From Acidobacteriota bacterium (GTDB lineage: Bacteria; Acidobacteriota; Blastocatellia; Pyrinomonadales; Pyrinomonadaceae): DNA of 64,000 nucleotides. The DNA lies in contig QHXI01000063.1 of assembly GCA_003222895.1 (NCBI GenBank), forward strand, positions 44,452 to 108,451, in the 5' to 3' direction. Every line of letters starts with the position of its first letter. Position 1 is the stretch's first letter. The notes under the pieces were generated by a model that saw nothing but the letters and a program-made list of their open reading frames with translations, did not search any database and was not told the origin of the DNA. The position numbers were made by a program, and so were the translations under genes. Shown here piece after piece: positions 17,416 to 31,864 of the stretch.

Positions 17416-17712
17416 CTACATCGGCACAAACCACGTGCGCGTCCAGTAATCGCTGATCGTCAGCGCAAACATAATTGCCAGCCAGAAAATCGCCGATCCG
17501 ATCACCAGCCAAATCAAACGGCCGCTGTAACGCACATGCATGAAGTAGAGAACGACGAGCGTCGCCTTGATTACGGCGATCGTCAGCGCGACGACTGCGT
17601 TCAGCGGACCAGGAAAATCATAGAAAGCCGCGACGACAGTTAACCCTGTGCCGGCCATCAAGGCCAGAAAGATCATCAAATAAACTCGCGGTTGGACTAT
17701 GTGCTCGCTCAT
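17416..17712 (-). CDS. ctaF: Cytochrome c oxidase subunit IV, caa3 type
   Basis: 98 residues with three hydrophobic helices (YLMIFLALMAGTGLTVVAAF, AVVALTIAVIKATLVVLYFMH, LVIGSAIFWLAIMFALTI), matching the prokaryotic subunit IV (COX4_pro) family. FMHVRYS after helix 2 is typical. It is the last gene of the ACIII/oxidase operon, 55 bases after subunit III. Structural inner-membrane subunit without cofactors. Confidence 0.88.
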   Translation of the reverse strand: MSEHIVQPRVYLMIFLALMAGTGLTVVAAFYDFPGPLNAVVALTIAVIKATLVVLYFMHVRYSGRLIWLVIGSAIFWLAIMFALTISDYWTRTWFVPM

Positions 17713-17767
17713 AAAACAGAAACCAGAGGTCAGTGATCAGAGATCAGCAAACCGAAATCCGCAATCA

Positions 17768-18517
17768 TCAACCGTGGCCCTCCAAGTGTCTGCCCAGCAA
17801 ATAGAGTAAGGGGAACAGAAAGATCCAGATGATATCCACGAAGTGCCAATATAGTCCCGAGATTTCCACCGGCGCGTGATACTCGGGACTAAATTTTCCT
17901 CGCCAGGCCATGATTAAAATCACTGTCATAATGCCGAGACCGATGATCATGTGCAGCGCGTGCATTCCCGTCATAGCAAAATAAATCCAGTAGAACAACT
18001 GGACGTTTTGCACCGTCGCGCCTTCGATCAGGTGCAGCTTGTGCGGATCAGTATCGCCGGGTTTTGCAACTTCTGGGGCGAATGGTCGCGATGGAATTAA
18101 CTGACCGGGAATCAGATGGTCGTTGTACTTATCGTGGTACTCGATCCCCTTTATGCCAAGAAACGTGGCGCCCAAAATCATTGTGAGGATCAAGCAGATA
18201 ATCGTGGTGCGTTGACGGCCGACCTGTGTGCTGTAAACCGCAGTCGCCATCGTGAAACTGCTAACAATCAAGACGGCGGTGTTGATGGCGCCAAGTTTTA
18301 TGTCGAGGTGATTGCTGGCGCTGACGAATGCCGCAGGATATTCAAAGCGATACAACGTGTACGCCAGGAACATCCCCCCAAAGAACATGATTTCCGTGAC
18401 GAGAAAAACCCACATCCCGAGGGTACCCGCCTCGCGCTGCTGCTCCATGTTCTCGAAATGATGCTGCAGCGCCGGATGCGACGGATGATCGTGTGTTGCT
18501 GCTAGTCCTTCAGGCAT
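17768..18517 (-). CDS. ctaE: Cytochrome c oxidase subunit III
   Basis: 249 residues with several membrane helices and family motifs: LGMWVFLVTEIMFFGGMF at the N-terminus, GMHALHMIIGLGI in the middle and LYWHFVDIIWIFLFPLLYL at the end. Structural inner-membrane subunit of the haem-copper oxidase. Follows subunit I with a short gap that holds an inverted CACAAAGTG repeat (18525-18600). Confidence 0.96.
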   Translation of the reverse strand: MPEGLAATHDHPSHPALQHHFENMEQQREAGTLGMWVFLVTEIMFFGGMFLAYTLYRFEYPAAFVSASNHLDIKLGAINTAVLIVSSFTMATAVYSTQVGRQRTTIICLILTMILGATFLGIKGIEYHDKYNDHLIPGQLIPSRPFAPEVAKPGDTDPHKLHLIEGATVQNVQLFYWIYFAMTGMHALHMIIGLGIMTVILIMAWRGKFSPEYHAPVEISGLYWHFVDIIWIFLFPLLYLLGRHLEGHG

Positions 18518-18606
18518 TTTCTCTTAAATGCTCACCACAAAGTCACAAAGTGTCTTAATGTTTATTAGTGTCTTTGTGTCTTCGTGGTAAGAAATCAACT
18601 GCTTTA

Positions 18607-20274
<1,668 letters not shown>

Positions 20275-20495
20275 GTGAATAATAAAAGCGATTCTAGCTT
20301 TGTGGCTTTGCCACCGCCCAGTGCGGTAAGGCTTTGCCTTATCGTTGCGGACCCTTAATTATCTTCAGTCGAGGCTATGCCTCGACAAGCTCTCGAGGCA
20401 TAGCCTCGGAATATTTCTATTCACATCTTCCGGAAGCCATTAGCTTTCCGCACTGTGCTGCGGCAGAGCCGCTTGTTCATGGCCGCGCACCAATT
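20275..20495. repeat. Cluster of palindromes between subunits II and I
   Basis: No gene seen. Contains GTCGAGGCTATGCCTCGAC followed by CTCGAGGCATAGCCTCGG, and smaller hairpins such as GGCTTTGCC. This 221-base gap inside the oxidase operon could tune relative expression of subunits. Confidence 0.6.
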
Positions 20496-21506
20496 TCACT
20501 TCGGTGTCGCGCTCGGCTTCGCTCCCGTACTCGGCGTGGCCGATGGCGCCGGTTTCGCTGTAGCCTGTTCCGGCTTCGTCGTAGACAAAGACTTAATGTA
20601 GGCAACGACATCCAACAATTGCTCCTCGCTAATCTGCCCCTGGAATGAAGGCATGATTGGACCAAAGCCGGTGACGAGCTTCGCCTGCGGGTTCAAAATC
20701 GATTCCCGAATGTAGCCCTCATCCGCCGTCACGGACGAGTTGTTATTCAGCACGACTTTGCTGCCATAGACGCCCAGCAAAGCCGGGCCGCGGCCGCCTT
20801 CGGCATTCGCGCCGTGACACGAAATGCAACCCAGCGATTCAAAAAGATTTCGTCCGGCGGCCGCCGGCGATGTTTGCCCGGCGTTGCCGCTCAACCAGTT
20901 TTCATATTCAGTCGGCTCCATCACGACGACATAGCCGCGCATGCCCGAATGATTCATGCCGCAATACTCAGCGCAAAAAAAGTTGTAAGTCCCCGGCTTG
21001 GTCGCTTCGAACCATTCCGTCGTGTACTTGCCGGCCACGACGTCGGCCTTGATGCGAAACGCGGGCACGAAGACATCGTGAATCACGTCTTCAGTCGTCA
21101 TGATCAGCTTGACCTTGCGACCTACGGGAACGTGTAATTCGTTAATTTCGCGCTGCCCGGTAGCATGCTGAAACTTCCACATCCATTGTTTGCCGACCAC
21201 GTAGACTTCGATCGCGTTTTGCGCCGGTTTGTATTGCGCGAAATAAAGTTTCGCCCCCCACACAAAGAACGTGATCGCAATCAGCAGCGGAATCACCGAC
21301 CACAGCGTTTCCAGTTTGTGCGAGCCTTCGATTGGCCGCGGAATTTCAAACGGATTGCGGCGGCGATAACGAATGACGAAGAAGATAACGACGACGGAAA
21401 TCAGCAGCGTGAAGAAAATCGTCACGCCCCAAATGTAAAAGTACAAAGCGTCGACGTCGCCGGACAACGTCGAAGCACTTTCAGGAACAGGTAACCAGGA
21501 CTGCAT
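20496..21506 (-). CDS. ctaC: Cytochrome c oxidase subunit II with fused cytochrome c domain
   Basis: 336 residues. Two N-terminal helices (FYIWGVTIFFTLLISVVVIFFVI, LWSVIPLLIAITFFVWG), then a periplasmic CuA cupredoxin domain with FFCAEYCGMNHSGM, then a class I cytochrome c domain with haem site LGCISCHG and distal Met in FGPIMPSFQG. The fused haem domain makes this a caa3-type oxidase. It takes electrons from ACIII or its cytochrome and passes them to haem a in subunit I. A Pro/Ala/Thr-rich tail ends the protein. Confidence 0.96.
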   Translation of the reverse strand: MQSWLPVPESASTLSGDVDALYFYIWGVTIFFTLLISVVVIFFVIRYRRRNPFEIPRPIEGSHKLETLWSVIPLLIAITFFVWGAKLYFAQYKPAQNAIEVYVVGKQWMWKFQHATGQREINELHVPVGRKVKLIMTTEDVIHDVFVPAFRIKADVVAGKYTTEWFEATKPGTYNFFCAEYCGMNHSGMRGYVVVMEPTEYENWLSGNAGQTSPAAAGRNLFESLGCISCHGANAEGGRGPALLGVYGSKVVLNNNSSVTADEGYIRESILNPQAKLVTGFGPIMPSFQGQISEEQLLDVVAYIKSLSTTKPEQATAKPAPSATPSTGAKPSATPK

Positions 21507-21566
21507 TTAATCAATCATTCCCGTAGGGACGTGATATTTATAGAAACCAATTGTCAACGTTCTTAT

Positions 21567-21670
21567 AGCTCCGTAGGAGCGGCATTTACTGCTACCGCAA
21601 CATGTCGCTCCTACGGAGCTCGTGTTTTTGTGGCGCACTGTGGCTATAAATATTTTGCTCCTACGGAGCT
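21567..21670. repeat. CTCCGTAGGAG repeat, three copies
   Basis: AGCTCCGTAGGAGC at 21567, with inverted copies GCTCCTACGGAGCT at 21607 and 21657. The last copy overlaps the 3' end of the SCO gene, so it encodes part of its C-terminus (MRLRETHAAP region). TATAAATATTTTGCTCCTACGG precedes the last copy. Confidence 0.8.
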
Positions 21671-22791
21671 GCATGCGTCTCTCTCAATCTCATAGATCTC
21701 GCGCTGCGCTTTCTCAGAATCAAAAGCAACCCAACGATCAAGATTATCGTAAGCACACCCGCTACTCGAATGACGTTCATAATCACCACGCCGTATTTTC
21801 CTGTTGACGGATCGTAGTGGTAGCAGTAGAGCATCAGGGCGTCGACCGGCGTTCCGATTTTGTTTGCGGAGGCTTCGACCAAAGCGAGCCGCACATCACG
21901 CGCCGGGTAGTCGATTCCGTAAAAGTAGCGCGCCAGTTTCCCCTCCGGCGTCGCGATCATGATGCCGCTGGCGTGCGCAAACTGCTTCGTTTGTTCGTCC
22001 CACGCGTAGCGAAAGCCAACTGCGTCCGCGAGCCGCTTGATGTTGGCGTCGTCTCCTGTCAGAAAATGCCAGCCCGCGTTGCCGCTCGGCCGGTTGTACC
22101 CGGCGATGTAAGTTGTCTTCTTTGCGGCTGCAATCGCCGGCGTGTCTTTGGTGTCAAAGCTGACGGTCACGACTTCAAAGTCTTCTCCGATATTGAACGA
22201 GTTTTGCCGAAACGATCCGAGCATCCCGTTCATCACCTGATTACAAAGCATCGGACAGGTGTAATAGACGAGCGCGATCACTACCGGCTTGCCTTTGAAA
22301 AATTGCCCAAGCCGAACTTCTTGACCTTGCTCATCTTTGAATACCGCATCCAGCGGAAGCTGATCATTAAGCTTCTGATCGATGCCGACTTTTTTCAGCA
22401 CCGGCGGCAGTCCGGCTGAGACCTGGCCGGGGTTACTGCCCCCGCCATACAAAGGCGAGTTTGGCTGCGGCACGCCGGGCTGAGCGAAGACCAGAAGGCA
22501 GTAGGCAGAAAGCAGGAGGCAGACGGCAACAGGCAGACGGATGAATATTCGCGCCCATCGTCCGCAAAGCGGACGCGTGAAAATAGCCCAGCACTTCAGT
22601 GCTGGGTTCGCGAGAGAGTTGATTCCGGAGCCCGTGAAACGGGCGACAGAAAATACACCGTCACACGAACCCTCTGTCGTCCGCTTCGCGGACTGGGATT
22701 CTAGTCTTGCCCTGCTCTCCCAGCGATAAATCGCTGGGCTATTTTCGTTCGTCCGCTGCGCGGACTGAGTTGTTTTTCGACTATGGTTCAC
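21661..22791 (-). CDS. SCO1/SenC-type copper chaperone with repeat-derived N-terminus
   Basis: 376-residue ORF. The SCO domain starts near residue 108 and has VYYTCPMLCNQVMNGM (CxxxC copper site), VSFDTKDTP and the distal His (KQFAHASGIMIATPEG). A C-terminal helix follows (VAGVLTIILIVGLLLIL). SCO proteins build the CuA site of oxidase subunit II, which is encoded next. The first roughly 80 residues come from palindromic repeat DNA (CCAGCGATAAATCGCTGG type), and the hydrophobic stretch LPVAVCLLLSAYCLLVFAQ from a CTGCC repeat. No other in-frame ATG or GTG start was found, so the true start is doubtful. Confidence 0.82.
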   Translation of the reverse strand: MNHSRKTTQSAQRTNENSPAIYRWESRARLESQSAKRTTEGSCDGVFSVARFTGSGINSLANPALKCWAIFTRPLCGRWARIFIRLPVAVCLLLSAYCLLVFAQPGVPQPNSPLYGGGSNPGQVSAGLPPVLKKVGIDQKLNDQLPLDAVFKDEQGQEVRLGQFFKGKPVVIALVYYTCPMLCNQVMNGMLGSFRQNSFNIGEDFEVVTVSFDTKDTPAIAAAKKTTYIAGYNRPSGNAGWHFLTGDDANIKRLADAVGFRYAWDEQTKQFAHASGIMIATPEGKLARYFYGIDYPARDVRLALVEASANKIGTPVDALMLYCYHYDPSTGKYGVVIMNVIRVAGVLTIILIVGLLLILRKRSARSMRLRETHAAP

Positions 22792-23326
22792 GTTTATCCG
22801 TCTGCTTACTGCTGTCTGCCGCCTGATTTCTCACCTTCAACTGCTTCAACGCTTCTTCCTTCGCTTGCTCGATCGGCATGCCGTATCGCTGGCCGTTCTG
22901 ATCGGCCGGGCCGTGCTCAAGCACATCGTTCCACTGCTCGCGCAAGACTTTAATTTCCCACAGAGGACCTTTCGGCGCGGGAGCTTTGTTCGTGATTTCG
23001 TTCGCCTCTATCGCGCGTTTTTCTTTGCCGGCTTGCGCGGCTTTATCCAGTTCCTCGGCAAAGCCGGGCGCGCTTTGCAAACGCGGTTCGGGCGGCAAGC
23101 GATCCTTTTCGCCCAGCGCCATCGGCGACCGCGGCGGCTCAACAGTTTGCGCCTGGAACATCCGAAAGACTCCCCAAACCAGGAAGAACGAAAACACCAT
23201 CAGCATCGCCAGCGCGGCGACAAATTTCGTGATCGCCGGAACATGAACGTCGCTCACTTCGTGCGTGACATCGATGTTCTTGATGTACGAAACGTCCGGG
23301 GTCTCGGTGACGTGCTTCTCTGCCAT
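22781..23326 (-). CDS. Unknown single-helix membrane protein of the ACIII operon
   Basis: 181 residues: a charged N-terminus (HVTETPDVSYIKNIDVTHEVSDVHV), one helix (FVAALAMLMVFSFFLVWGVF) and a roughly 120-residue periplasmic part (PPEPRLQSAPGFAEEL, then a Lys/Glu-rich region). Lies between actF and the SCO gene, so it may be an accessory or assembly factor of ACIII or of the oxidase. Not recognised beyond this. Confidence 0.75.
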   Translation of the reverse strand: MAEKHVTETPDVSYIKNIDVTHEVSDVHVPAITKFVAALAMLMVFSFFLVWGVFRMFQAQTVEPPRSPMALGEKDRLPPEPRLQSAPGFAEELDKAAQAGKEKRAIEANEITNKAPAPKGPLWEIKVLREQWNDVLEHGPADQNGQRYGMPIEQAKEEALKQLKVRNQAADSSKQTDKREP

Positions 23327-23338
23327 AAATCAAATCAT

Positions 23339-23400
23339 CGTTTAGAGGCGGCTACCGCCCGCCTGTTCGTTGTTGGCGGGCAGTAGCCCGCCTCTAAACG
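23339..23400. repeat. Long palindrome between actF and the next gene
   Basis: CGTTTAGAGGCGGCTACCGCCCGCC and its near-perfect inverse GGCGGGCAGTAGCCCGCCTCTAAACG fill the whole intergenic space. Likely a transcript hairpin inside the operon. Confidence 0.8.
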
Positions 23401-23401
23401 G

Positions 23402-24589
23402 TCAATGCTCATGCGCCGGCTGCAAAGCCTGCTCGATTTGTGGATCGTTAATCGGCATCAGTGATCGTTTCTGCAACTGCCACGCGAAAGTTGCGATCCA
23501 CAATCCGCCAATCCCAATCGGCGCGACCACGTCCATCCAACTTAAATGAAATCTTTCCGGATTGTATGCCGGCTCGATTAACCAAATTACGTCGAGCACC
23601 CGCATAATCAAGATCAGCAAGGCCAGCCTCGCCAATCGATCCGAGCTCTTCTTGGCGGCGCGCGACAGCAAAGTCAAAAATGGAAACGCGAATTGCAGAA
23701 TCACGATGCCCAAAGCAATTACTCCCCAGCCGCCATGTTTCCGCGCCACGTACCAGCTGGTTTCTTCCGGCAAGTTGCCCGACCAAATCAGCAGGTATTG
23801 CGAGAACGCAAAGTATGTCCACAGCATCACGAGGGTCAGCAACAGATTGCCCCAGTCATGAAAGTGCGATCGCTGCACCACGGCGTTCATAGGCTCGCGT
23901 CGCGAAAGCCAGGACATCGTCAGGATCGTCAGAGACAGCGCGCTCAAGCTCCACGAGGCCACGAAAATCAATCCGAAGATTGTCGACGTCCAGCCCGGCT
24001 CGAGCGACATGACCCAATCGATCGACGCGAACGTAATTGAGACGATCAGAAAAGCGAGTCCCGGCCCGCTAATCATCTGCATGCGCTTGCGAAAAGCCTT
24101 CTTATCGGTGCGATCCTGCTCGAGCGAAAGCCAATTCAGCAGCAAAGCCACCAGCGACCAGAACGCGAAATAAATCGCCGCGCGCGTCAGGAAGAATCCG
24201 GGACTCAGAAAGTGCGCTTTCTGCTGAAGAGCTGCCGTTTGATTCATGAACGCGCTGCTGGTCCATTTGGGAAAGATCTGCTTCAGACCAATGATGATCG
24301 GCACAAACAGAATCACCATCAGCGGCAGCGTCCGCGTGGCGGCCTCAAGCACGCGCCGAATAATCAATCCCCAAACGCCGCCGGTCAGATGCTGCAACAT
24401 CAAGAGCGCGAGGCTGCCCAGCGTAATACCGATCCAAAAAATGAAGCCTACCAGGTAAGCGTGAAAGAACTGCGTGCGATCGACGACCGCACCGATGAGC
24501 AGCAAAACGGTAAATATCACGCCCACGATCAGCGCGCGCATGCTGATGCTTTTTAGTTCTGCTGGTGGTATGTAGCCGAGTTGCATCAT
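23402..24589 (-). CDS. actF: Alternative Complex III membrane subunit ActF
   Basis: 395 residues with about ten helices. Opens GYIPPAELKSISMRALIVGVIF and has FIFWIGITLGSLALLMLQHLTGGVWG, typical of the smaller quinol:cytochrome c oxidoreductase membrane subunit (ActF). ACIII oxidises menaquinol and passes electrons to the caa3 oxidase. Directly follows actE. Confidence 0.9.
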   Translation of the reverse strand: MMQLGYIPPAELKSISMRALIVGVIFTVLLLIGAVVDRTQFFHAYLVGFIFWIGITLGSLALLMLQHLTGGVWGLIIRRVLEAATRTLPLMVILFVPIIIGLKQIFPKWTSSAFMNQTAALQQKAHFLSPGFFLTRAAIYFAFWSLVALLLNWLSLEQDRTDKKAFRKRMQMISGPGLAFLIVSITFASIDWVMSLEPGWTSTIFGLIFVASWSLSALSLTILTMSWLSRREPMNAVVQRSHFHDWGNLLLTLVMLWTYFAFSQYLLIWSGNLPEETSWYVARKHGGWGVIALGIVILQFAFPFLTLLSRAAKKSSDRLARLALLILIMRVLDVIWLIEPAYNPERFHLSWMDVVAPIGIGGLWIATFAWQLQKRSLMPINDPQIEQALQPAHEH

Positions 24590-25322
<733 letters not shown>

Positions 25323-25336
<14 letters not shown>

Positions 25337-25868
25337 CGATAACTTCCCTCGGCTCCAGCCTTCTCAGAAACCGCACAGCTTCATCGTGATCGAACTTTGG
25401 ATCTTTCGATTCGATCACCAGAAAGAAACTATCGCGTGTCGCCAGCGCAAAATTCGGCGCGTTGAAAACCGGATGATATGGCTGCGGCAATTTATTCAGC
25501 GCTAACATTCCGAGCACGGCTGAAAACGCCGCTACCAAAACCGTGCATTCAAAAGTGATTGGAATAAACGCCGGCCAGCTATTGAATGGTTTGCCGCCCA
25601 CGTTGATCGGATAGTCGATCACTTCCATCCAGTACTGCATGAAAAATCCGCCCAGGCCGCCGATGATTCCTCCGATCAAAACGATTAGCGGAAGCGCCGT
25701 CCGGCGAAATCCGATCGCTTCCGACAACTCTTCGATCGGAAACGGCGAGTAGCCATTAATCTGTCGATAACCCGCTTCGTACGTCTCGCGCGCGGCGGCG
25801 ACCAGCGCGCTCGGATTATCGAACTGGGCCATTACGCCGTAGAGATGTGGGTGCGGTTTGCCCTTCAT
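25323..25868 (-). CDS. actD: Alternative Complex III subunit ActD
   Basis: 181 residues. Two helices (LPLIVLIGGIIGGLGGFFMQY, AFIPITFECTVLVAAFSAVLGML) lie between an N-terminal domain (HPHLYGVMAQFDNPSALVAAA) and a C-terminal one (DSFFLVIESKDPKFD), typical of ActD (DUF3341). The ATG at 25868 has GAGG eight bases before it; the ORF track uses a GTG one codon earlier. That GAGG lies inside the 149-bp tandem duplication upstream. Confidence 0.9.
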
Positions 25869-26162
25869 CACATTTACCTCGTGGTCACGAGGTCAGTACC
25901 ACCTGCGTAAGCAGGTGGGTTAATGCGCAACTCGCTCTTGATTCCATCCGCTCACGCGGATGGTACTGACACCATCACTCTTCAACCTCTGCCTCAGGCA
26001 AAATAGTGCGCATTCATCACATTTACCTCGTGGTCACGAGGTCAGTACCACCTGCGTAAGCAGGTGGGTTAATGCGCAACTCGCTCTTGATTCCATCCGC
26101 TCACGCGGATGGTGCTGACTTCATCACTCTTCAACTTCCGCCTCAGGCAAAATAGTGCGCAT
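25864..26162. repeat. Tandem duplication, two copies with 149-base period
   Basis: About 149 bases, starting TTCATCACATTTACCTCGTGG, occur twice head to tail with a few mismatches (GGTACTGACACCATC versus GGTGCTGACTTCATC). The second copy includes the last codons of actC (TCAACTTCCGCCTCAGG); the first holds a dead copy of that tail (TCAACCTCTGCCTCAGG). Each copy also contains the palindrome ACCACCTGCGTAAGCAGGTGG. Confidence 0.93.
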
Positions 26163-27503
26163 CTCGAAAATTGAAATCATCGGCAGAAAGCGGATGAACA
26201 GGAACAGCAACGCAAAGAAAAATCCGATCGTGCCGATGTACATCGCCCAATCCCACTGCGACGGTTTGTACATGCCCCATGACGAGGGCAGAAAATCTCG
26301 ATGCAGGCTGGTCACCACGATCACGAAACGCTCCAGCCACATGCCGATGCTTACGACCACTGAGATCAGCCACAGCCACATCAGATTCGCGCGAATCTTC
26401 TTAAACCACAGCAGTTGCGGCGTCAGGCCGTTACAGAAAATCAGCGCCCAGTAATAATGCCCGTACGGCCCATGCATGCGGTTCCAAATCATGAACCGCT
26501 CGTATTGATTGCCGCTGTACCAGCCGAAGAAGGCTTCGATCAGGTAGCCGTAAAAAACGATCAAGCCGGTCGCCAACATCACTTTCGCCATGTTGTTCAT
26601 ATGGCGCATCGTGATGAAGCTCTGGAGGCCGTAAATTTTTCTCAGCGGAATCGTCAGCAACAAAACCATCGCAAAGCCCGCATAGATCGCGCCGGCCACG
26701 AAGTAAGGCGGAAAGATCGTCGCGTGCCATCCGGGAATGATGCCGACTGCAAAGTCGAAGCTGACGATCGTGTGCACTGAAAGCACGAGCGGCGTCGCGA
26801 GTCCGGCGAGCAACAGGTACGCCGTCTCGTATCGATGCCAGTGCCTTGCCGATCCGCGCCAGCCCATCGCCAGCATGCCGTAAATCACGCGGAATGGTTT
26901 GCTGTTGGCGCGATCGCGAAGCGTCGCGAAATCGGGAATCAATCCAACGAACCAAAATAGCGCTGAGACGGTCGCATAGGTCGAGACCGCGAAAACGTCC
27001 CACATCAAAGGACTGCGGAACTGCGGCCAGATGCCCATCGTGTTTGGGTAAGGGAAGAGCCAGTACGCGAGCCACGGCCGCCCGAGGTGCATGATCGGAT
27101 ACAGGCCGGCTTGGGCCACGGCGAACAAAGTCATGGCTTCCGCAAATCTATTGATCGAGGTGCGCCACTTCTGTCGTAAGAGAAGCAGGATCGCCGAAAT
27201 CAGAGTTCCCGCGTGGCCGATTCCGATCCACCAGACGAAATTCAGAATATCCATTCCCCAACCGATGGGAATGTTCACGCCCCACTCGCCGATGCCGACG
27301 AACACCAGTTTGACGATCGCCAGCATCATCAACTGGAAGAGGGCAAACGAAACCGCGAAGCCGATGAACCAGCCGATCGGCGTCTTTCGTTTCAAGACGA
27401 TCGCGCTGATCTTGTCGGTGACTGAGCCGAACGTCAGCTCGGTCCCCACGACCGGATGCGTCGCGTGAACCGATGAATGAAGATCGTCGCGTTTCTCGTC
27501 CAT
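26124..27503 (-). CDS. actC: Alternative Complex III NrfD-like membrane subunit ActC
   Basis: 459 residues from the ATG at 27503; a GTG five codons upstream is the ORF-track start. About ten helices of the NrfD/PsrC type, with FVWWIGIGHAGTLISAILLLLRQKWR and a quinone-pocket region (HTIVSFDFAVGIIPGWHATIFPP). It binds and oxidises quinol on the periplasmic side and contacts the FeS subunit ActB. Ends in ILPEAEVEE, partly copied by the adjacent tandem duplication. Confidence 0.93.
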   Translation of the reverse strand: MDEKRDDLHSSVHATHPVVGTELTFGSVTDKISAIVLKRKTPIGWFIGFAVSFALFQLMMLAIVKLVFVGIGEWGVNIPIGWGMDILNFVWWIGIGHAGTLISAILLLLRQKWRTSINRFAEAMTLFAVAQAGLYPIMHLGRPWLAYWLFPYPNTMGIWPQFRSPLMWDVFAVSTYATVSALFWFVGLIPDFATLRDRANSKPFRVIYGMLAMGWRGSARHWHRYETAYLLLAGLATPLVLSVHTIVSFDFAVGIIPGWHATIFPPYFVAGAIYAGFAMVLLLTIPLRKIYGLQSFITMRHMNNMAKVMLATGLIVFYGYLIEAFFGWYSGNQYERFMIWNRMHGPYGHYYWALIFCNGLTPQLLWFKKIRANLMWLWLISVVVSIGMWLERFVIVVTSLHRDFLPSSWGMYKPSQWDWAMYIGTIGFFFALLFLFIRFLPMISIFEMRTILPEAEVEE

Positions 27504-27511
27504 AAAACCAT

Positions 27512-27590
27512 TAGCCACAGATGGACACGGATAAGCACTGATAAGAATTAACGGCCCTTATCTGTGAAAATCCGTGTTTATCTGTGGCTA
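27512..27590. repeat. Palindromic repeat, CCACAGATGGACACGG family
   Basis: TAGCCACAGATGGACACGGATAAG and its imperfect inverse CTTATCTGTGAAAATCCGTG...TCTGTGGCTA form a long hairpin between actB and actC. Confidence 0.75.
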
Positions 27591-27633
27591 GTTTGTTCAT
27601 CTCTGCGCTCTTCTCCTGCCTATTGCCGTCTGC

Positions 27634-30859
<3,226 letters not shown>

Positions 30860-30996
30860 ATGTGCGGCTTTGCCGCCCGAGGTGCGGAAAGGCTTAGCCT
30901 TTCCGGCATCCCCAACAAATTTCTTAGCGAGGCTGCACCTCGCTTTGCGGGCAAAGATGCCCGCGAACCGCACGCAAGGATGCGTGCGCTCCTAAC
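30860..30996. repeat. Hairpin repeats between actA and actB
   Basis: Small palindromes such as GGAAAGGCTTAGCCTTTCC and GAGGCTGCACCTC. No gene seen. Any ribosome site of actB must lie in or next to these. Confidence 0.6.
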
Positions 30997-31680
30997 TCAC
31001 CGGTGACAAGTCGAACAGCTCGTCATAACGCCCGTGCCGTTTTTTCCTCCGACTTGAATACGATATTCCTTAACTAACTTCTGTCCTTCTTCGATCTCTT
31101 GCTTCGAAGAATTTCGCTGACGCCATTCCATATCGAAAACTTTTTCTCTCGGCCGCACGAATTTCTCGGGCGCGCGATGGCATTCCAGGCACCACTCCAT
31201 CTGCAACGAATTCGTTTGCGAGACGACCGGCATCTGATCGACTCGGCCATGACAAGTCGAACAACCAACGCCCTTCGCGACGTGAATCGAATGATTGAAA
31301 TACGCGAAATCCGGCAAGTCGTGAACGCGAATCCATTGGAGCGGCTTGCCGGTCTTGAAACTTGCGCGCACCGGTTCGAGATAGGGACTGTCCGCCCAAA
31401 TTTGTTTGTGGCAATTCATACAGACTGCCGTCGCGGGTATTCCCGCTGATGCCGAAGTCTCGACCGTCGTATGACAGTAACGACAATCGATACCGTCATC
31501 GCCGACGTGATGCTTATGACTAAATTGAATTGGTTGTTGGCGTTCGATGTACGCGCCGGTGTTCCAACCCGATCGGGTGATCTCTGCCGCGACCCAAAGC
31601 GCGGCAAGCAAAATAAAGATCGCCCCGAAGATCGTGGCTCGCGCGAGGTAGTTGGTGCTGTGTCGGAAAATCTGTGGCAT
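30997..31680 (-). CDS. actA: Alternative Complex III pentahaem cytochrome ActA
   Basis: 227 residues. One N-terminal helix (ATIFGAIFILLAALWVAAEI) anchors the protein, followed by five haem sites: CRYCHT, CMNCHK, CSTCHG, CLECHR and CSTCHR. Five haems and this size match ActA. First gene of the operon; no clear promoter was identified in the 180 bases before it. Confidence 0.94.
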   Translation of the reverse strand: MPQIFRHSTNYLARATIFGAIFILLAALWVAAEITRSGWNTGAYIERQQPIQFSHKHHVGDDGIDCRYCHTTVETSASAGIPATAVCMNCHKQIWADSPYLEPVRASFKTGKPLQWIRVHDLPDFAYFNHSIHVAKGVGCSTCHGRVDQMPVVSQTNSLQMEWCLECHRAPEKFVRPREKVFDMEWRQRNSSKQEIEEGQKLVKEYRIQVGGKNGTGVMTSCSTCHR

Positions 31681-31864
31681 CGCCGCAGATACAATCTGCT
31701 GACTCTAACAGGCGGACTTATCCACCGATGTTGCACGCAGGCGGGGGCACAGTCCACTAACGCTACTTCGAAAAAATTAACGAGTTATTGCTGAAGCACT
31801 TACTTTAGCGGCATGTGAAGATTTTTTCAAACGACGAAGCAATTAAATGTTAGAGTGTCCGCGA

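Noticed and set aside
25864-26162. Tandem copies as a CRISPR array
   Set aside because: Only two long copies with no spacers; it is a simple tandem duplication.
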